Assembly (NCBI GenBank): GCA_963855995.1
Contig: OY979718.1
Location: 28,367,282 to 28,431,281, forward strand
DNA: 64,000 bases
Reading direction: 5' to 3'
Origin: Muricea muricata
Lineage: Eukaryota > Cnidaria > Anthozoa > Malacalcyonacea > Plexauridae
The notes beneath the pieces were generated by a model. The model made no database searches, was not told the origin of the DNA, and saw only the letters and a program-made list of their open reading frames with translations. Of the stretch, positions 1 to 10,755 are shown one piece after another (position 1 is the stretch's first letter; each line of letters begins with the position of its first letter). Both the position numbers and the translations under genes were made by a program.

Positions 1-1
1 A

Positions 2-447
2 CAATCTCGTACCCAGAGCCTGCATTCCTTTTGGCAAGGACGAGAGGCTCTGGATAACGCCGATGAGATATGTGATATGATTGATTTATGCTGTTTCCTG
101 CCCAGTACCAAAATGCAAGATCGATAGTTGCGCGAATTTCTACTAAGCAATTAAGAAATAGCGGGATATATTCATAACAAACTGAATTAGTATTGTTTAA
201 ACGACAAAGCTTGCAAGAGAAATTTTCTTGACAAAAGTTGAATTCATCGCGTGTTTAAACAAGTTCTTTTAAAACCAATGTCTGGCGAAGTAAACTTAGA
301 AAACACGCCTCGGAATATTGAATATTGCTCTATGATATTGCTACAAATAAACGCCGTTTTACGAATAAGGCACTGGTACCAAACATCGGCGTTATCCAGA
401 GCCTTTCGTCCTTGCCAAAAGAAACGTAGGCTCTGAGAACAAGATTA
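2..447. mobile_element. MULE-type MITE with long terminal inverted repeats
   Basis: The first 65 bases and bases 384-447 are inverted copies of each other with few mismatches, including the shared stretch from 'CAGAGCC' through 'TTTTGGCAAGGACGA' to 'CGGCGTTATCC'. The outer end reads CAATCTCGTACCCAGAGCC, close to the CAACCTCGTACCCAGGGC ends of the elements at 51465-52255 and 29759-30057, which suggests one family. The left target duplication lies outside the window or at its edge. The interior (66-383) has no credible coding sequence. Confidence 0.65.
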
Positions 448-1345
448 TCAACAGGATTGAACGCGTTAGCAGACCTCAGGTTTTTTTTGGCACACTATGG
501 TAATTAAACAGTAACACTTTCACCCATCAATTCAAAATTATAGAGGACAGATATTGCCTCAATATATTTCTTAACGGCAATCGCATGACAATATATGTCA
601 ACTTACTTGTTAGCAATGTGAGAAGAAACAAATATTCTGGATATGTGATTATTCCTGAAAAAAAGAATAATCGTTGCTTATGCAGAACTACACTTTGGAT
701 CCAGCACTAGTGAAATAACTTGCGAGATGCCTCAGTGAATATTCTTGTGAACTGACTGTCAGCTATTGTTCTTTCAAAGATCTTCCATATTTCGTTTTCG
801 TTTATATTCAGAAAAAGACCTGGTACAAGTTGCTAAATGTGTATGTTAACAGGGTTTACATTTTCATGACGTCAGACAACAAAAAATATAGTAGACCTCG
901 ACTTCAAATTATCCAATCAGGCAGCTTAATTTATACCACGTGATAAGTCAATTTAATCGTCAACTGTTCCTCCACACCATGGTTCAAAAGTCGAATACAA
1001 AGCTGTAGCGAGGTATAAAAGTCCAATACAACGCCCAGCGTTGTATTCACGCACAACTAGATGCTAAAAACGGTGGAAATTGCTTTTCATACTTAAAGAT
1101 ACGTAAAGTGAACAAGAAATGCTCAAAAAAATTTTGAGACGCAGAGAGGAAAGCGATGAAGAAATGTCTGTCTTTCTTTCTGTGGCCTTTTTTCCGTACA
1201 ATACTGTATATAATCTATAAACCTTCCGCTGGGAGAATGCAATGAAATATTACTTCTCGCGATACTATGCCTTTAGGGTTGCGCCACCGGGTTATACTTC
1301 ACCGAATTCTCCCCGTTCCAGGTCTATAAATGATCAATATAGCAT
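448..1345. other. Non-coding stretch, nothing recognised
   Basis: No conserved coding sequence, RNA gene or repeat was recognised between the MITE and the AACTTGT repeat. Only short ORFs occur here. Confidence 0.5.
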
Positions 1346-1562
1346 ACACACGTAAAAATCTCACAACTTGTAACAAGTCTGCAGACAAGCCGCCAACAAG
1401 ATGTGTTCGCACTGCTTGTACCAAGTTTGTCAACAAGTTGTTCCAAGCTTGTTCCAACAAATTCGGAACAAGCAGTGCGAATGCATCTTGTGAACAACTT
1501 GCGAACAGACTTGTTACAACTTGTTTGCAGGTCTGTAGCAACTTGTGCGTTTTTACGTGTGT
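1346..1562. repeat. Imperfect palindromic repeat built of AACTTGT / ACAAGTT units
   Basis: The ends are inverted copies: ACACACGTAAAAATC at the left and GCGTTTTTACGTGTGT at the right. Between them are many degenerate copies of 'caacttgt', 'aacaagtctg' and 'gcactgcttgt' in both orientations, so the whole segment can fold on itself. ORFs of about 90 codons on both strands come from this repeat structure and are not credible genes. A short similar fragment is at about 7585-7655. Confidence 0.6.
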
Positions 1563-2035
1563 ATGTGGCTGGAACACAGGTAGAAATCGTTCACGATGTC
1601 GTTAAGGGTTCTGCTGCGTTGATCAATTTCGCCATTGCTGCTATAAAGTACAGGGTCATTAAACCAATAAATATGTATCAAAGTTAGAGATGTCACAAAA
1701 AACAATGGTAAAAAGGAAATAAACAACCTAAATCAGTTACTTTTAAAACTGCTTGGAAACTGCATGCATTGACGCACATTTTAATATACCATATGTTCTG
1801 TCGACGCTGTTAGTGCGGCGGACAAAATATATCGATTCTTTTTTGTATTATTATCTATGTACCGTAATAAACGGCACACTAAAATACACATGCAATTACG
1901 CGTTAATTTCATATTTCAAGTTTCACCAAAAAGCATTTATATCGTAAACGCGTCAAGTTTTAACGAGGCCATGTACTGAAAACAACGAAAAATCTATACA
2001 ACGAAACAAAGTGTTATTGTGCTCACGCTGATCTT
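1563..2035. other. Non-coding stretch, nothing recognised
   Basis: AT-rich sequence with only short ORFs and no recognised motif or repeat. Confidence 0.45.
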
Positions 2036-2912
2036 AAGATATATATGTTATTTACCAGATAGGAGGTCCAGATGGGGAAAAACTGTGCCCGAGCTCTTGG
2101 GCTCAAGATCAAGGGCACAGTGTCTCCCCATGCGGACCAACGCTGCCGGTAAATAACAGATTTATTTTTTCACTCAAAACAATAAAACTCCAAGCAATGC
2201 GGCTTTGCCATTTCAATTTTTTATTGAGAACATTTTTTAATTAAAATTATTTTATTTGTACACGCAATTCAATTTTGCACACGCGAGATTTGAAACAATC
2301 CATATTTAAATACAGGAATAGTTGCGGAAAACCGTTAGCGGTCTGGTTGAGCGGTAAATAACATGCATTATTTTTTCCCGGTCCGGTTTCCCACTGAATC
2401 CTGTAATCTGATTGGCTGACGAGCGGTCCGGTTTTTCCCTATACCGACTGCTCGACCGGACCGCTAACGGTTTTCCCTAGCGCTTACCATATATGGTTTG
2501 TTTTTTACCATTTATGGCAACTTTGTTTCAAATCTCGCGTGTGCAAAATTGAATTGTGTGTAAAAATAATTTTAATTTAAAAATGTTTTCAATAAAAAAT
2601 TGAAACACAGGTCACCCGGAATGCGTACAGTTCTAATATAGCGTTCAGTGGGACAGCATCTATTACATAATGTTATGTATAGATGCTGTCCCACTGAACG
2701 CTATATTAGAACTGTACCCATTCCAAGTGACCTGTGATTGAAATAGCAAAGCCGCATTGCTTGGAGTTTTATTGTTTTGAGTGAAAAATAAATCTGTTAT
2801 TTACCGGCAGCGTCGGTCCTCATGGGGAGACACTGTGCCCTTGATCTTTCAAGAGCTCATGCACAGTTTCTCCCCATCCGGACTTCCTATCCGGTAAATA
2901 ACATATATCTAC
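2036..2912. mobile_element. Large foldback element containing a second, nested palindrome
   Basis: The two halves are inverted copies over almost their full length. The outer ends are AGATATATATGTTATTTACC and GGTAAATAACATATATCT. Matching inner blocks include 'CAAGCAATGCGGCTTTGC' and 'TTGCACACGCGAGATTTGAAAC', and near the centre 'GACCGCTAACGGTTTTCC'. The central region includes 'ATCTGATTGGCTGACGAG', a motif seen in other foldbacks in this window. The right arm is longer because another palindromic element (2606-2736) was inserted into it. No coding sequence is present. Confidence 0.75.
2606..2736. mobile_element. 131-bp near-perfect palindromic MITE, 7-bp target duplication ATTGAAA
   Basis: It begins CACAGGTCAC and ends GTGACCTGTG. 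The arms match almost base for base around a short centre near 2670. ATTGAAA occurs immediately on both sides (2599-2605 and 2737-2743), and the uninterrupted counterpart in the other arm of the host foldback lacks the insert. This shows insertion after the larger element formed. The superfamily is not certain; 7-bp duplications are unusual. Confidence 0.75.
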
Positions 2913-3660
2913 TTACATGAGACTGCCATTCACTGTACGACAGCAAAAGCTAAAAAAATCATGCCATTGCGCGAGAAAAAGAACTCGATCTTTCTCACAA
3001 CAACTACATTTTATTTATTATTACAAAAACTTATATAGCACTTATAGCACATAGATCTAAGCGCTTTACAATCATTATCTAAAAAATATATTACAGCAAT
3101 AACAATACTGATGAAATATTAGAAGATTAAAAACCAAGTCACAAGAAACCCAAGCCACTAAAAAACGTTACTTCACATTAAAGGTTATGTCAAACAAATG
3201 CGTCTTAAGTTTACTCTTAAATTCCGAGAGATCTATGCATGCTCTAAGAGAGAAGGGTAGCTTATTCCATAGTCTGGGACTACCAACGGAAAAGGCTCTC
3301 CCACCATAACTATTTACACTAAATCTAGGCTCATTAAGTAGACAAGCGTTAGAAGATCTAAGACACCTTGAAGGTCTATAATAGCTAATCATATCCGCTA
3401 TGTACTGCGGAGCTAGTCCATTCAATGCTTTAAACGTGACCAAAATGATCTTATCAACAATGCGCTGTTCTATTGGAAGCCAATGCAACTGCATTAGAAC
3501 AGGTGTGATATGATCATATTTATGTGATCCTGTTAACAATCTTGCTGCAGTGTTTAAAACTCGTTATAACTTTCCAATCTACTCTTTAGGGAGACCATAT
3601 AATAAAGCATTGTTATTATCCCGTTTAACAGTCACAAAAGCATGGACAATTTGCTCAGTA

Positions 3661-4171
3661 GTACCATAGACAATCTAAGGAATGGACTGGAAACGCAAGC
3701 TAAAGTTTACGGGACATTCGTGATACGCTTTACTTTGGAACCCTGTAACTTCACTTTAAATACATTTCAGGACTTCGTATTTACATGTTTTAAACAACAA
3801 CAGAAATGTGAATGCAACTATCGACTTTTAAAACTTTTCAGAGAGATAAACGAGGCGGAAAATCACCATTTAATGTTTCCGTAAATATTTTCAACAACAA
3901 CAAGGGCGACATTTCTGCAGTCAAAAAGAATGCAAACATTAAGCGTAGGGTTTTAGCTTTGTTATATCCATAAAGAATTTTAAAAGTCGATAGTTCCATA
4001 GAGATTGCCGTTCTTGTTTAAAATATGTAAATAGAAAGTCCTGAAGTATATTTAAAGTGAAGTTACAGGGTTCCAAAGTATAGCATATCAGGCCGTATCA
4101 CGGATGTCGCGTCAGCAACATTGACACTTTAGCTTGCGTTTCCAGTCCATTCTGTTGACTGTCTATGGTAG
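3661..4171. mobile_element. TA-flanked MITE (Tc1/mariner-type) inside the LINE
   Basis: Inverted ends GTACCATAGACAATC and GACTGTCTATGGTAG extend into long arms that share 'GGAATGGACTGGAAACGCAA' (inverted at 4139 onward) and 'CCCTGTAACTTCACTTTAAAT'. A TA dinucleotide flanks each end (3659-3660 and 4172-4173). Deleting the element and one TA restores the LINE reading frame (...NIALSTEQIV...). It is non-autonomous: no transposase is visible. Confidence 0.8.
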
Positions 4172-4696
4172 TACTGAGCGCAATATTTTGTAGGTGATAA
4201 AATGCTGACTTACATACATTATCAATATGTGTAGACATCGTGAGAAATTTATCAAATGCAACATCAATGTTCCGAACATGAGAAGATGGAATGACTGTAT
4301 CCAAGCCCACATTCAGCACTGGGAATATAGGTTCAGTCCGAAATTTTGAACTCAAAATGAGAAGTTCCGTCTTCTCAGGGTTAAGCTTAAGTTTGTTGTC
4401 TGTCATCCAGTTCATAATTTCAGTCAAACAGGCTTCTATACGCACCTTAATGTTCTCAAAATCAATCTGTTTTTGGTATTTGAAAGAGACATAAATCTGT
4501 GTATCATCAGCATATAGATGAAAATTCATCTTATGCGATCGTAAGATGTCTCCTATCGGTGAAGTATATATCAAGTATAAGAAAGGACCTAAAACCAATC
4601 CTTCAGGAACGCCATAGCCTACGTCATAACTATCTGATGTGGTACCATTAATATATACGACTTGAGAGCGCTCAGACAAGTAAGATCTAAACCAAT

Positions 4697-5335
4697 CCAC
4701 CCTTTTCGAAGTTGACCGACGGGGGGTAACACGTGTAGCGTGATTCGAAACAGTCGGACAAACATTGCGTTTTCATTGTACTTGCGCATACAAATATTAA
4801 GTACTTTGTATGCGGCAAGCCCTTGTTTATCATGTTCTGTGGAACTGTATATGAGATGGTTAAAAATATCGAAAAGACCGAATGGTGGCGATGCGTTAAT
4901 GTACATGTACATATTCGTTCGCTGAAGATAGTGGATCTTCTATTTCAACACCATAAATAATCAACTTGTTCTCCTCTTTTGATTTTGCATAGTCTAAGAC
5001 AAGTATCAACATTTTTTCGACGGATTTCGCCATCTCAACTAATGCTGGTTTAAGATATCCAGTTACTGAAACGCCTCGCGCTTTTAAATATTGTTTCAAG
5101 TCAGAAGCGACATTTTCTCAAAATGATTGCGCTCCAAAGTACTATCCATGCTTTGATAGAATTTTGCCCTTTTTTACTTTGCCTTTCTTTGTCTTTAAAA
5201 AGTGAATTTCGCTAAAATTATCGAAATTCAATAGTTCCTCGTATACAAAAGTATTAACGCGACGCTTGTTGTTTGTCCGACTGTTTCGAATTACTACACG
5301 TGTTAACCCCCATCGGCCAACCTCGAAAAGGGTGG
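4697..5335. mobile_element. 639-bp MITE with about 70-bp inverted ends inside the LINE
   Basis: Left end CCACCCTTTTCGAAGTTG, right end CCTCGAAAAGGGTGG. The arms share 'GTAACACGTGTAG' and 'ATTCGAAACAGTCGGACAAAC' in inverted order. Flanks are consistent with an AT duplication, and removing the element rejoins the LINE codons A-L-N-W-F. Internal ORFs are short and show no transposase motif. Confidence 0.75.
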
Positions 5336-5492
5336 ATTTAATGCATTCCCCTTAATACCAAATTTAGAGGACATTCTTTGGAGCAATATCGCGTGGTCAA
5401 CCGTGTCGAATGCAGCTGATAAATCTAATAGTAACAATACAACAGCCGAATTTCCATCTGTTTCACGTAGAATATCATTCTGTAAGTGTACC

Positions 5493-6350
5493 CAAATTAA
5501 AATGAATTATTAATTACAAAATATCTAATTTGTTCTAGTTAAGGGAGCTTATAAGGTAAAAGATTTGCGTGACAAAATTCGTCAGTGAAAAACGGGCTTT
5601 ATTGAGTTATCGTTCCAGTTAAAGAATAGTAGAGTCACTTTTTAGGAAGTTCCTTTCTCCATAATTAGGATAATTTAATAAACTTTTACCGAAAAGGACG
5701 CGAGGTGGGGAAAAAAACGTGCAAGCCGCGAAGAAAAGGCGCGAAGATTAGGTCACCGGTCACCTTGTACTTTTAACGCCCCTATTCGCAATGCGGTTGA
5801 TTAATTTCATCAAACATCCAGATTATGGTAATTTAGTAGCACTAATGCTGTATTTTTAGTTGATTGGGAATGAAATATCCTTTATTTGTTTCACAACAAC
5901 CTTGTTTATCAAAGCTTTGAGCATGCAGTGGTGCTTCACTCCTTCAAACATTCACATCTCGTTTTTTAACGTTGTAAAGCCAAAAACAACTGATCAAGTT
6001 TTCTCAAAATACTCTCCGTGTGCTTCTATCTGTGTGATGCAAAAATCAGCTCGACCCGTAACCCGTAAGAGCAAAAAACCCGCAAAAACTATGATTCCGT
6101 AATATAAATCTATAGTAAAGTGGGGCCTCAAGCAGGAATTTGCAGATTTACTTCCGGCTCACTTTTATTATGGTTTGAGATGAGATGCGTTATCCATTCA
6201 ATATAGATCAGTGTAATGTCGCGTCGATGTTCGAGTCACGTGGTTCGAGTGCCGAGTTCGATCGAATTTCGCTCGAAGCGCTGCCCTCCTTTCTGCTTTC
6301 TGAGTTCTTTGTTTTGTCGTTCACCGATTTTTACTGTAGTTGAGTTAACT
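5493..6350. other. Upstream region of the HTH-BEN gene
   Basis: No repeat or coding sequence recognised. It must hold the promoter and 5' UTR of the gene that starts at 6351, but no TATA box or other specific element is distinct enough to call. The reading frame is open upstream to 6216, so an in-frame earlier start cannot be excluded. Confidence 0.4.
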
Positions 6351-9300
6351 ATGGGACGACTTTCTCGTTACGCTCAAGAACGAATACTCGTACTACGCTC
6401 GGAACAGGCTAAAGTGGGAGAAATTTTGGAAAAGCTTAGCGAAGAAGGCATATCCACAACACGGCAAACCGTATCTAGATTTCTGCGTGTGTCGAGTGAA
6501 GGGACTAAGACTCGTCTCAATACCAACAACAGCACGGCAGGAGAAAAACAAGCGGGTAGGAAAACCAAGCTTAAAAAAGAGCAGTTGGAATTTATTAATA
6601 AGGAAATCGAAAAGGACGACAAACTGAATGCACGAGGTATTTTCTTAAATTAGGCAAACATCAAGGAATGTACAGGTTTAGTTTGGATTCCTGCCAGATG
6701 CTGCATGTAGTGTTGATGAATATATGTAAACTGTTCCTGTCTTAAATTTCGACATGAGTACGATTTCCACTTGAGATTAAGACACATTAACCTTTATAAT
6801 TATACAATTTAAATTGCTACATTTATGGAGTGAAATGTCGCAATTTTGTCGGGGCCTACTACCACTTTTTGTGGAGGGGATTTTCTAGATTGTGATGCAA
6901 CCAGATTTCATAAAAATGATAAAATAGTACCAGCATAATTGAATTCAATCAGCAGCAATACAAACTACTAGTAAATCTTATCCATAGCATCTGCTATTTT
7001 ATAAAAATGTACCAAAATTTAATGTGACCTCAAAATACAGGACTTACATGCACATTCTTTATATAATTACCAATATTTTCTTCAATAATTGACGCCAAAA
7101 TTGCTATAATTTTTATCATTTGGTAGTAACATGCATCAAGTACCATTCTCCCTAATAATTGGACAACTCTTTTGGACATGTAACTTATCCCATTTTATAG
7201 CAATAAAAGCCATGTAACAATAATCAACACTATTTTAATACTGAAAATATAAAAACCCCAAACTTGATCATTATATGATGACTCAATTCTATCTAACACA
7301 TTTAACAAGTAAGACATGGTCTCAGTAAACACTTAATATTTTGTACAAAATAAAATGGTTTTCCCTTCTTACAAAAACATATGTGACTGTTCTTCATATC
7401 ACTGCTCATGCTGGCTCGACATGTTTCAAGCCTTCACTGGGAAAATTGATGAGGTAAACTTCTTAGGACTGTTTAGCATGTGCTAGCACACAATTATAAT
7501 TGTTTGCATTTCCAGACTTCCCGGGGGATTTAACAAGGGGTAAAAGTTTCAAAACATGCTGTAACAATATTGTCATATCATGACTGTATGAGACTTGTTG
7601 ACAGTTGGTGATCAGACTTGTGACTTGTTATACTTGTTTGCAGGCAAAAATACACATGCAATCACACACCTTCTGGCAACCCCTGATGTTTGAGATTGAA
7701 CCATTCATTAATACAGCAATTCAACAATTCAACATGTTATATTCATTATTTATTGAAAATATTCCAAAAGTTTTGATTGGTTAATAGCTGTTGGTGAAAT
7801 CGTCATATCTGCTTGGTAGTTGCCCAAATTTGGGGTTATGACTTCACGAGTTATGAAAATAACCTTAGGGACAACCTGCATATGTGCTATTATTACCATC
7901 TTTGGTTGTATTTTTTGACTCTCGCTCATAGAAAACTGCAGCTAAACGCTTCCTATTGTAAATTAGAGCTTACACATTAGGAACTTCCTAGCCAAGCTCC
8001 CATAATGCATCATCATGAACCAAACTAGTCTCTTTGGTGTATCACTGCCTACATGCATAAAATTAAACCTAGCTTTATGTCAATCTAGCCCCATGCAATT
8101 ACCTACAGTAATCATTAATTTACTTAAGTCAGCATTTACTTGTAACAATAAAATATATCTATTTCTAATATTTTTTTGTCACTTCAATAAAATTTTCAAG
8201 CAATAATTTAACTTTCATTTAAATAGAAGTATATACATTTACTTTTACAGCTTAAACAGGCAAACCAATTTTTCATGTTTTTAATGTTCTCAAATTAAGC
8301 AGAATGAATCACCAACAGGTTATTCTGACTTTGGGTTATTCTGAGTCAGAGGCCAAAAAATTAAATAACTATCTATATATCCTCAAGAGTACATTCTCGG
8401 CCTGTCTGAGCTGTACAGCTTTTACCTAAGTGAAAAAATACTTGAACATGCATGGGTGATGTCTTATGGGGCTGAGTAATGAAAAAATGCTAGATCTTGC
8501 AGACAGCATCACATCCCTGAAAAGTTTTCATCTCATTGCTTCTCTTGGCACTCCCAGTAAGATCTAGTATTTTTTATGAAGGTTAGAAAGCTATAATACT
8601 TTAACACGTATGTGACAACCTAATCTTGTTATACTTAGATCTTCAAGAAATAGTTCATGAACAGTTCAGTATTGACGTGTCGATAGCTGCCATTAAACGT
8701 GCAAGAAAACAGCTGGGTTGGATAAGAACAGGTCCACGAAATATAAAGGTGCCCGCAGGTCCTTGCCAGGACCATGCAACAATTGTTGCATGTCTCACAC
8801 ATATTACGGAGCAGCAACAACTCATCAGTCAAAAGTTAGATAGGTTGGAAAACAGGTTAGTATTTCTTCAACAATACCCAACTGCCTACCAGTTATTCCC
8901 TTCCGCGCCGAGGGCCAACAACCTCTCGAATGTACCGAATTCCTCGTCCATTCCAAACCATTCAGAACATCAAAGTCCCTCATGTGTCCCAAATACCACA
9001 ACGGCCGTGAGTGTCCCAAGTCATACTACTTGTGGGAACGAAATTGTACCTTTGATGCCGCCAGTTCCTTCAACAAGTGAACCTGCTGGTATGTTGAGTC
9101 TGGCCATGAGCCATGATGAAACAACTGGAGTGCCAGATAGCTTTAGTATATTAGCTAATATTTATAACCTAACAACCAACGAACTTTACACGCTGTCTCG
9201 CAAGTCTTCGTCGATTGGCAATTTCTCTGTGAAGCTTGTAAATATTATGTTCCGGCCAGACGAACTGCAAGGACGGAACTGCAATGGCAAGCTCGGGAAA

Positions 9301-9525
9301 CTTCCACTTGACTCATCCAGGTTATCCGTGATTAAAGAGGCTGTCTACCATATTTATTCCGTCCCTGACGTATCAAAAGTTGATGTTTGGAAGAAATGCG
9401 TTATAGCTATTGATGAATCAATAAGAAGACCCAGATCAAAAACGCCTTCTAAGAAGCGTCCAGTGTACGTACAGTTACCCAGTATGACAGACCTTCATCT
9501 TATAGCGGAACCCACTGACAACTGA
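6351..9525 (+). CDS. Two-exon gene: Tc1-like double HTH fused to a BEN domain (about 390 aa)
   Basis: Exon 1 is 6351-6636 and exon 2 is 8639-9525, joined through GAG|GTATTT and TACTTAG|AT; the phases agree. Residues 1-55 (MGRLSRYAQERIL...) form a first helix-turn-helix like the N-terminus of Tc1/mariner transposases. A basic linker follows (AGRKTKLKKEQ). Residues about 80-130 (NAR-DLQEIVHEQF, IKRARKQLGWIRTGPR) form the second HTH, so the splice is supported by an intact domain. About residues 135-165 (EQQQLISQKLDRLENRLVFLQ) look like a coiled coil, followed by a Ser/Pro/Thr-rich linker. Residues about 270-370 (ELYTLSRKS, FSVKLVNIMF, WKKCVIAIDESIRRPRSK) match a BEN domain, a DNA/chromatin-binding module. 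There is no DDE catalytic domain. It is likely a nuclear DNA-binding regulator; it could also be an accessory ORF of an unknown transposon. AATAAA at 9846 may be its poly(A) signal. Confidence 0.7.
6637..8638 (+). other. Intron of the HTH-BEN gene
   Basis: A 2.0-kb AT-rich intron. It holds a degenerate AACTTGT-type fragment at about 7585-7655 and a short inverted repeat with 'AAAAAATGCTAGATCTT' (about 8480) and 'AAGATCTAGTATTTTTT' (about 8561). No coding sequence recognised. Confidence 0.5.
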
Positions 9526-10496
9526 GATATAAAAGCAAGATGCGTTTGACTGTTATCCATGCAATGCATCTACTGTATGTACAACAGACATAAATATTTT
9601 CAAACACTCGAGAGGACTGCAATGCACGGGCTTTTTATTATCTTCGAGGAGTTGTAAAGCACATGATACAGTACATTAGCAAGGTCTAGATTTGACTTCC
9701 GCTACCTCAACCGGTACTTCAATCTATCTTTTACACAATTACAGCAGATGTGTTGCACTCTCTCCCGGCCTTTTAAATATGACTTATCGGTTTATTGTAG
9801 TCAAGGAAGTATGAGAGAGTTGTGTTATTGTTCACTTATATTAACAATAAATTTTACAATATTCTATATTTTTTTCAAGTTATTATTGATTATGCAATGC
9901 TCCGTTGTGTTTGTCGTCTTCATTTCATTGACTTATGCAAAAATTGAGCACCCATTATTACCAGGTAACCAAAACACACGTAAAAAATTTTGACCTATAT
10001 ATCGCGTAGATTTTGAACAGTGAACGAACATCATACATTAAATACTGATAACAACTGTACTCAGTGTACTGTAACAAAAAGTTGTAGTAACGTGAATTCA
10101 CTGGACATCAAAATGCCAAGAAGTTTCACAGTTTGTAAATGCGGTTCAACGCCTAGTCCTTTACATTTTTATACTATACTAAAGGGGATGATGTTTTTTA
10201 AAATATTTTCAAAAAATGTCAGTAAATTAAAACATTAAATTAAAACTAAAAATTGAAGCAATGTTGAAATTAAAAATTAAAACAATGTTCAACGGTATTC
10301 TCAATTAAAACTAGCAAAAGCTTGCAATAGGACGAAACGTTCTTGCACTAGGTTAATGATGAACGTTGATAGGCGTATGATGAACGTTAAATGATTTTCG
10401 AAATAGAACACTTGAAAAACCAAGCTTTTCTTTGCTATGTAATTTGTTCGCGAATATTACTATTGCCCTTGCCTTAACTGTTCTTCTATAATTTTT
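9526..10496. other. 3' flank of the HTH-BEN gene
   Basis: Contains a possible poly(A) signal AATAAA at 9846-9851 and an AT-rich patch of imperfect 'AAATTAAAAC(T/A)A' copies at about 10215-10315. No gene recognised. Confidence 0.4.
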
Positions 10497-10755
10497 TGGT
10501 ATTTTTAATAAAAAATGCAGAAAGAAGACTATCTAGAAGATTTATCAACAGTATCATATTCCACATGCAACACTCCTTCTCTGGATTAAAACCTCTAGTG
10601 TTTCATAAAACGTCAATAATATCAACGTAATAATGTTTTTTTACCTTCACCTAAGATATTTTAGAATTAAAGTTTCAGACGTGGGGGTTCACGAGCAATA
10701 ATCCGGCGTATGTCTCTAGCGTTGTGGATACCGAGCTACTTGCTCCGCTGCTTGG

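Larger units (their letters stand above)
3008..5492 (-). mobile_element. 5'-truncated CR1/Rex-like LINE (reverse transcriptase and 3' end), with two MITEs inside
   Basis: Read on the minus strand, this is the reverse transcriptase of a non-LTR retrotransposon. It starts inside the RT at about 5490 (motif LSAAFDTVDH). It continues through 'PEGLVLGP' (the family's PQGSVLGP box) and the catalytic YADDTQIY near 4500, and ends with the thumb/C-terminal region at 3168-3539 (LHWLPI, LAPQYI, RAFSVGSPRLWNKLP). The 3' tail contains 'TGTAAAGCGCTTAGATC' and an ATAA-rich end near 3008. A frame loss and stop codons at about 3540-3600 show that it is dead. Two MITEs (3661-4171 and 4697-5335) interrupt it; removing them joins the flanking reading frame. 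Confidence 0.85.

Noticed and set aside
1299-1687. Three overlapping ORFs of about 90 codons
   Set aside because: Arise from the AACTTGT repeat, with Cys/Thr/Asn-biased or Leu/Val-biased composition and no domain.
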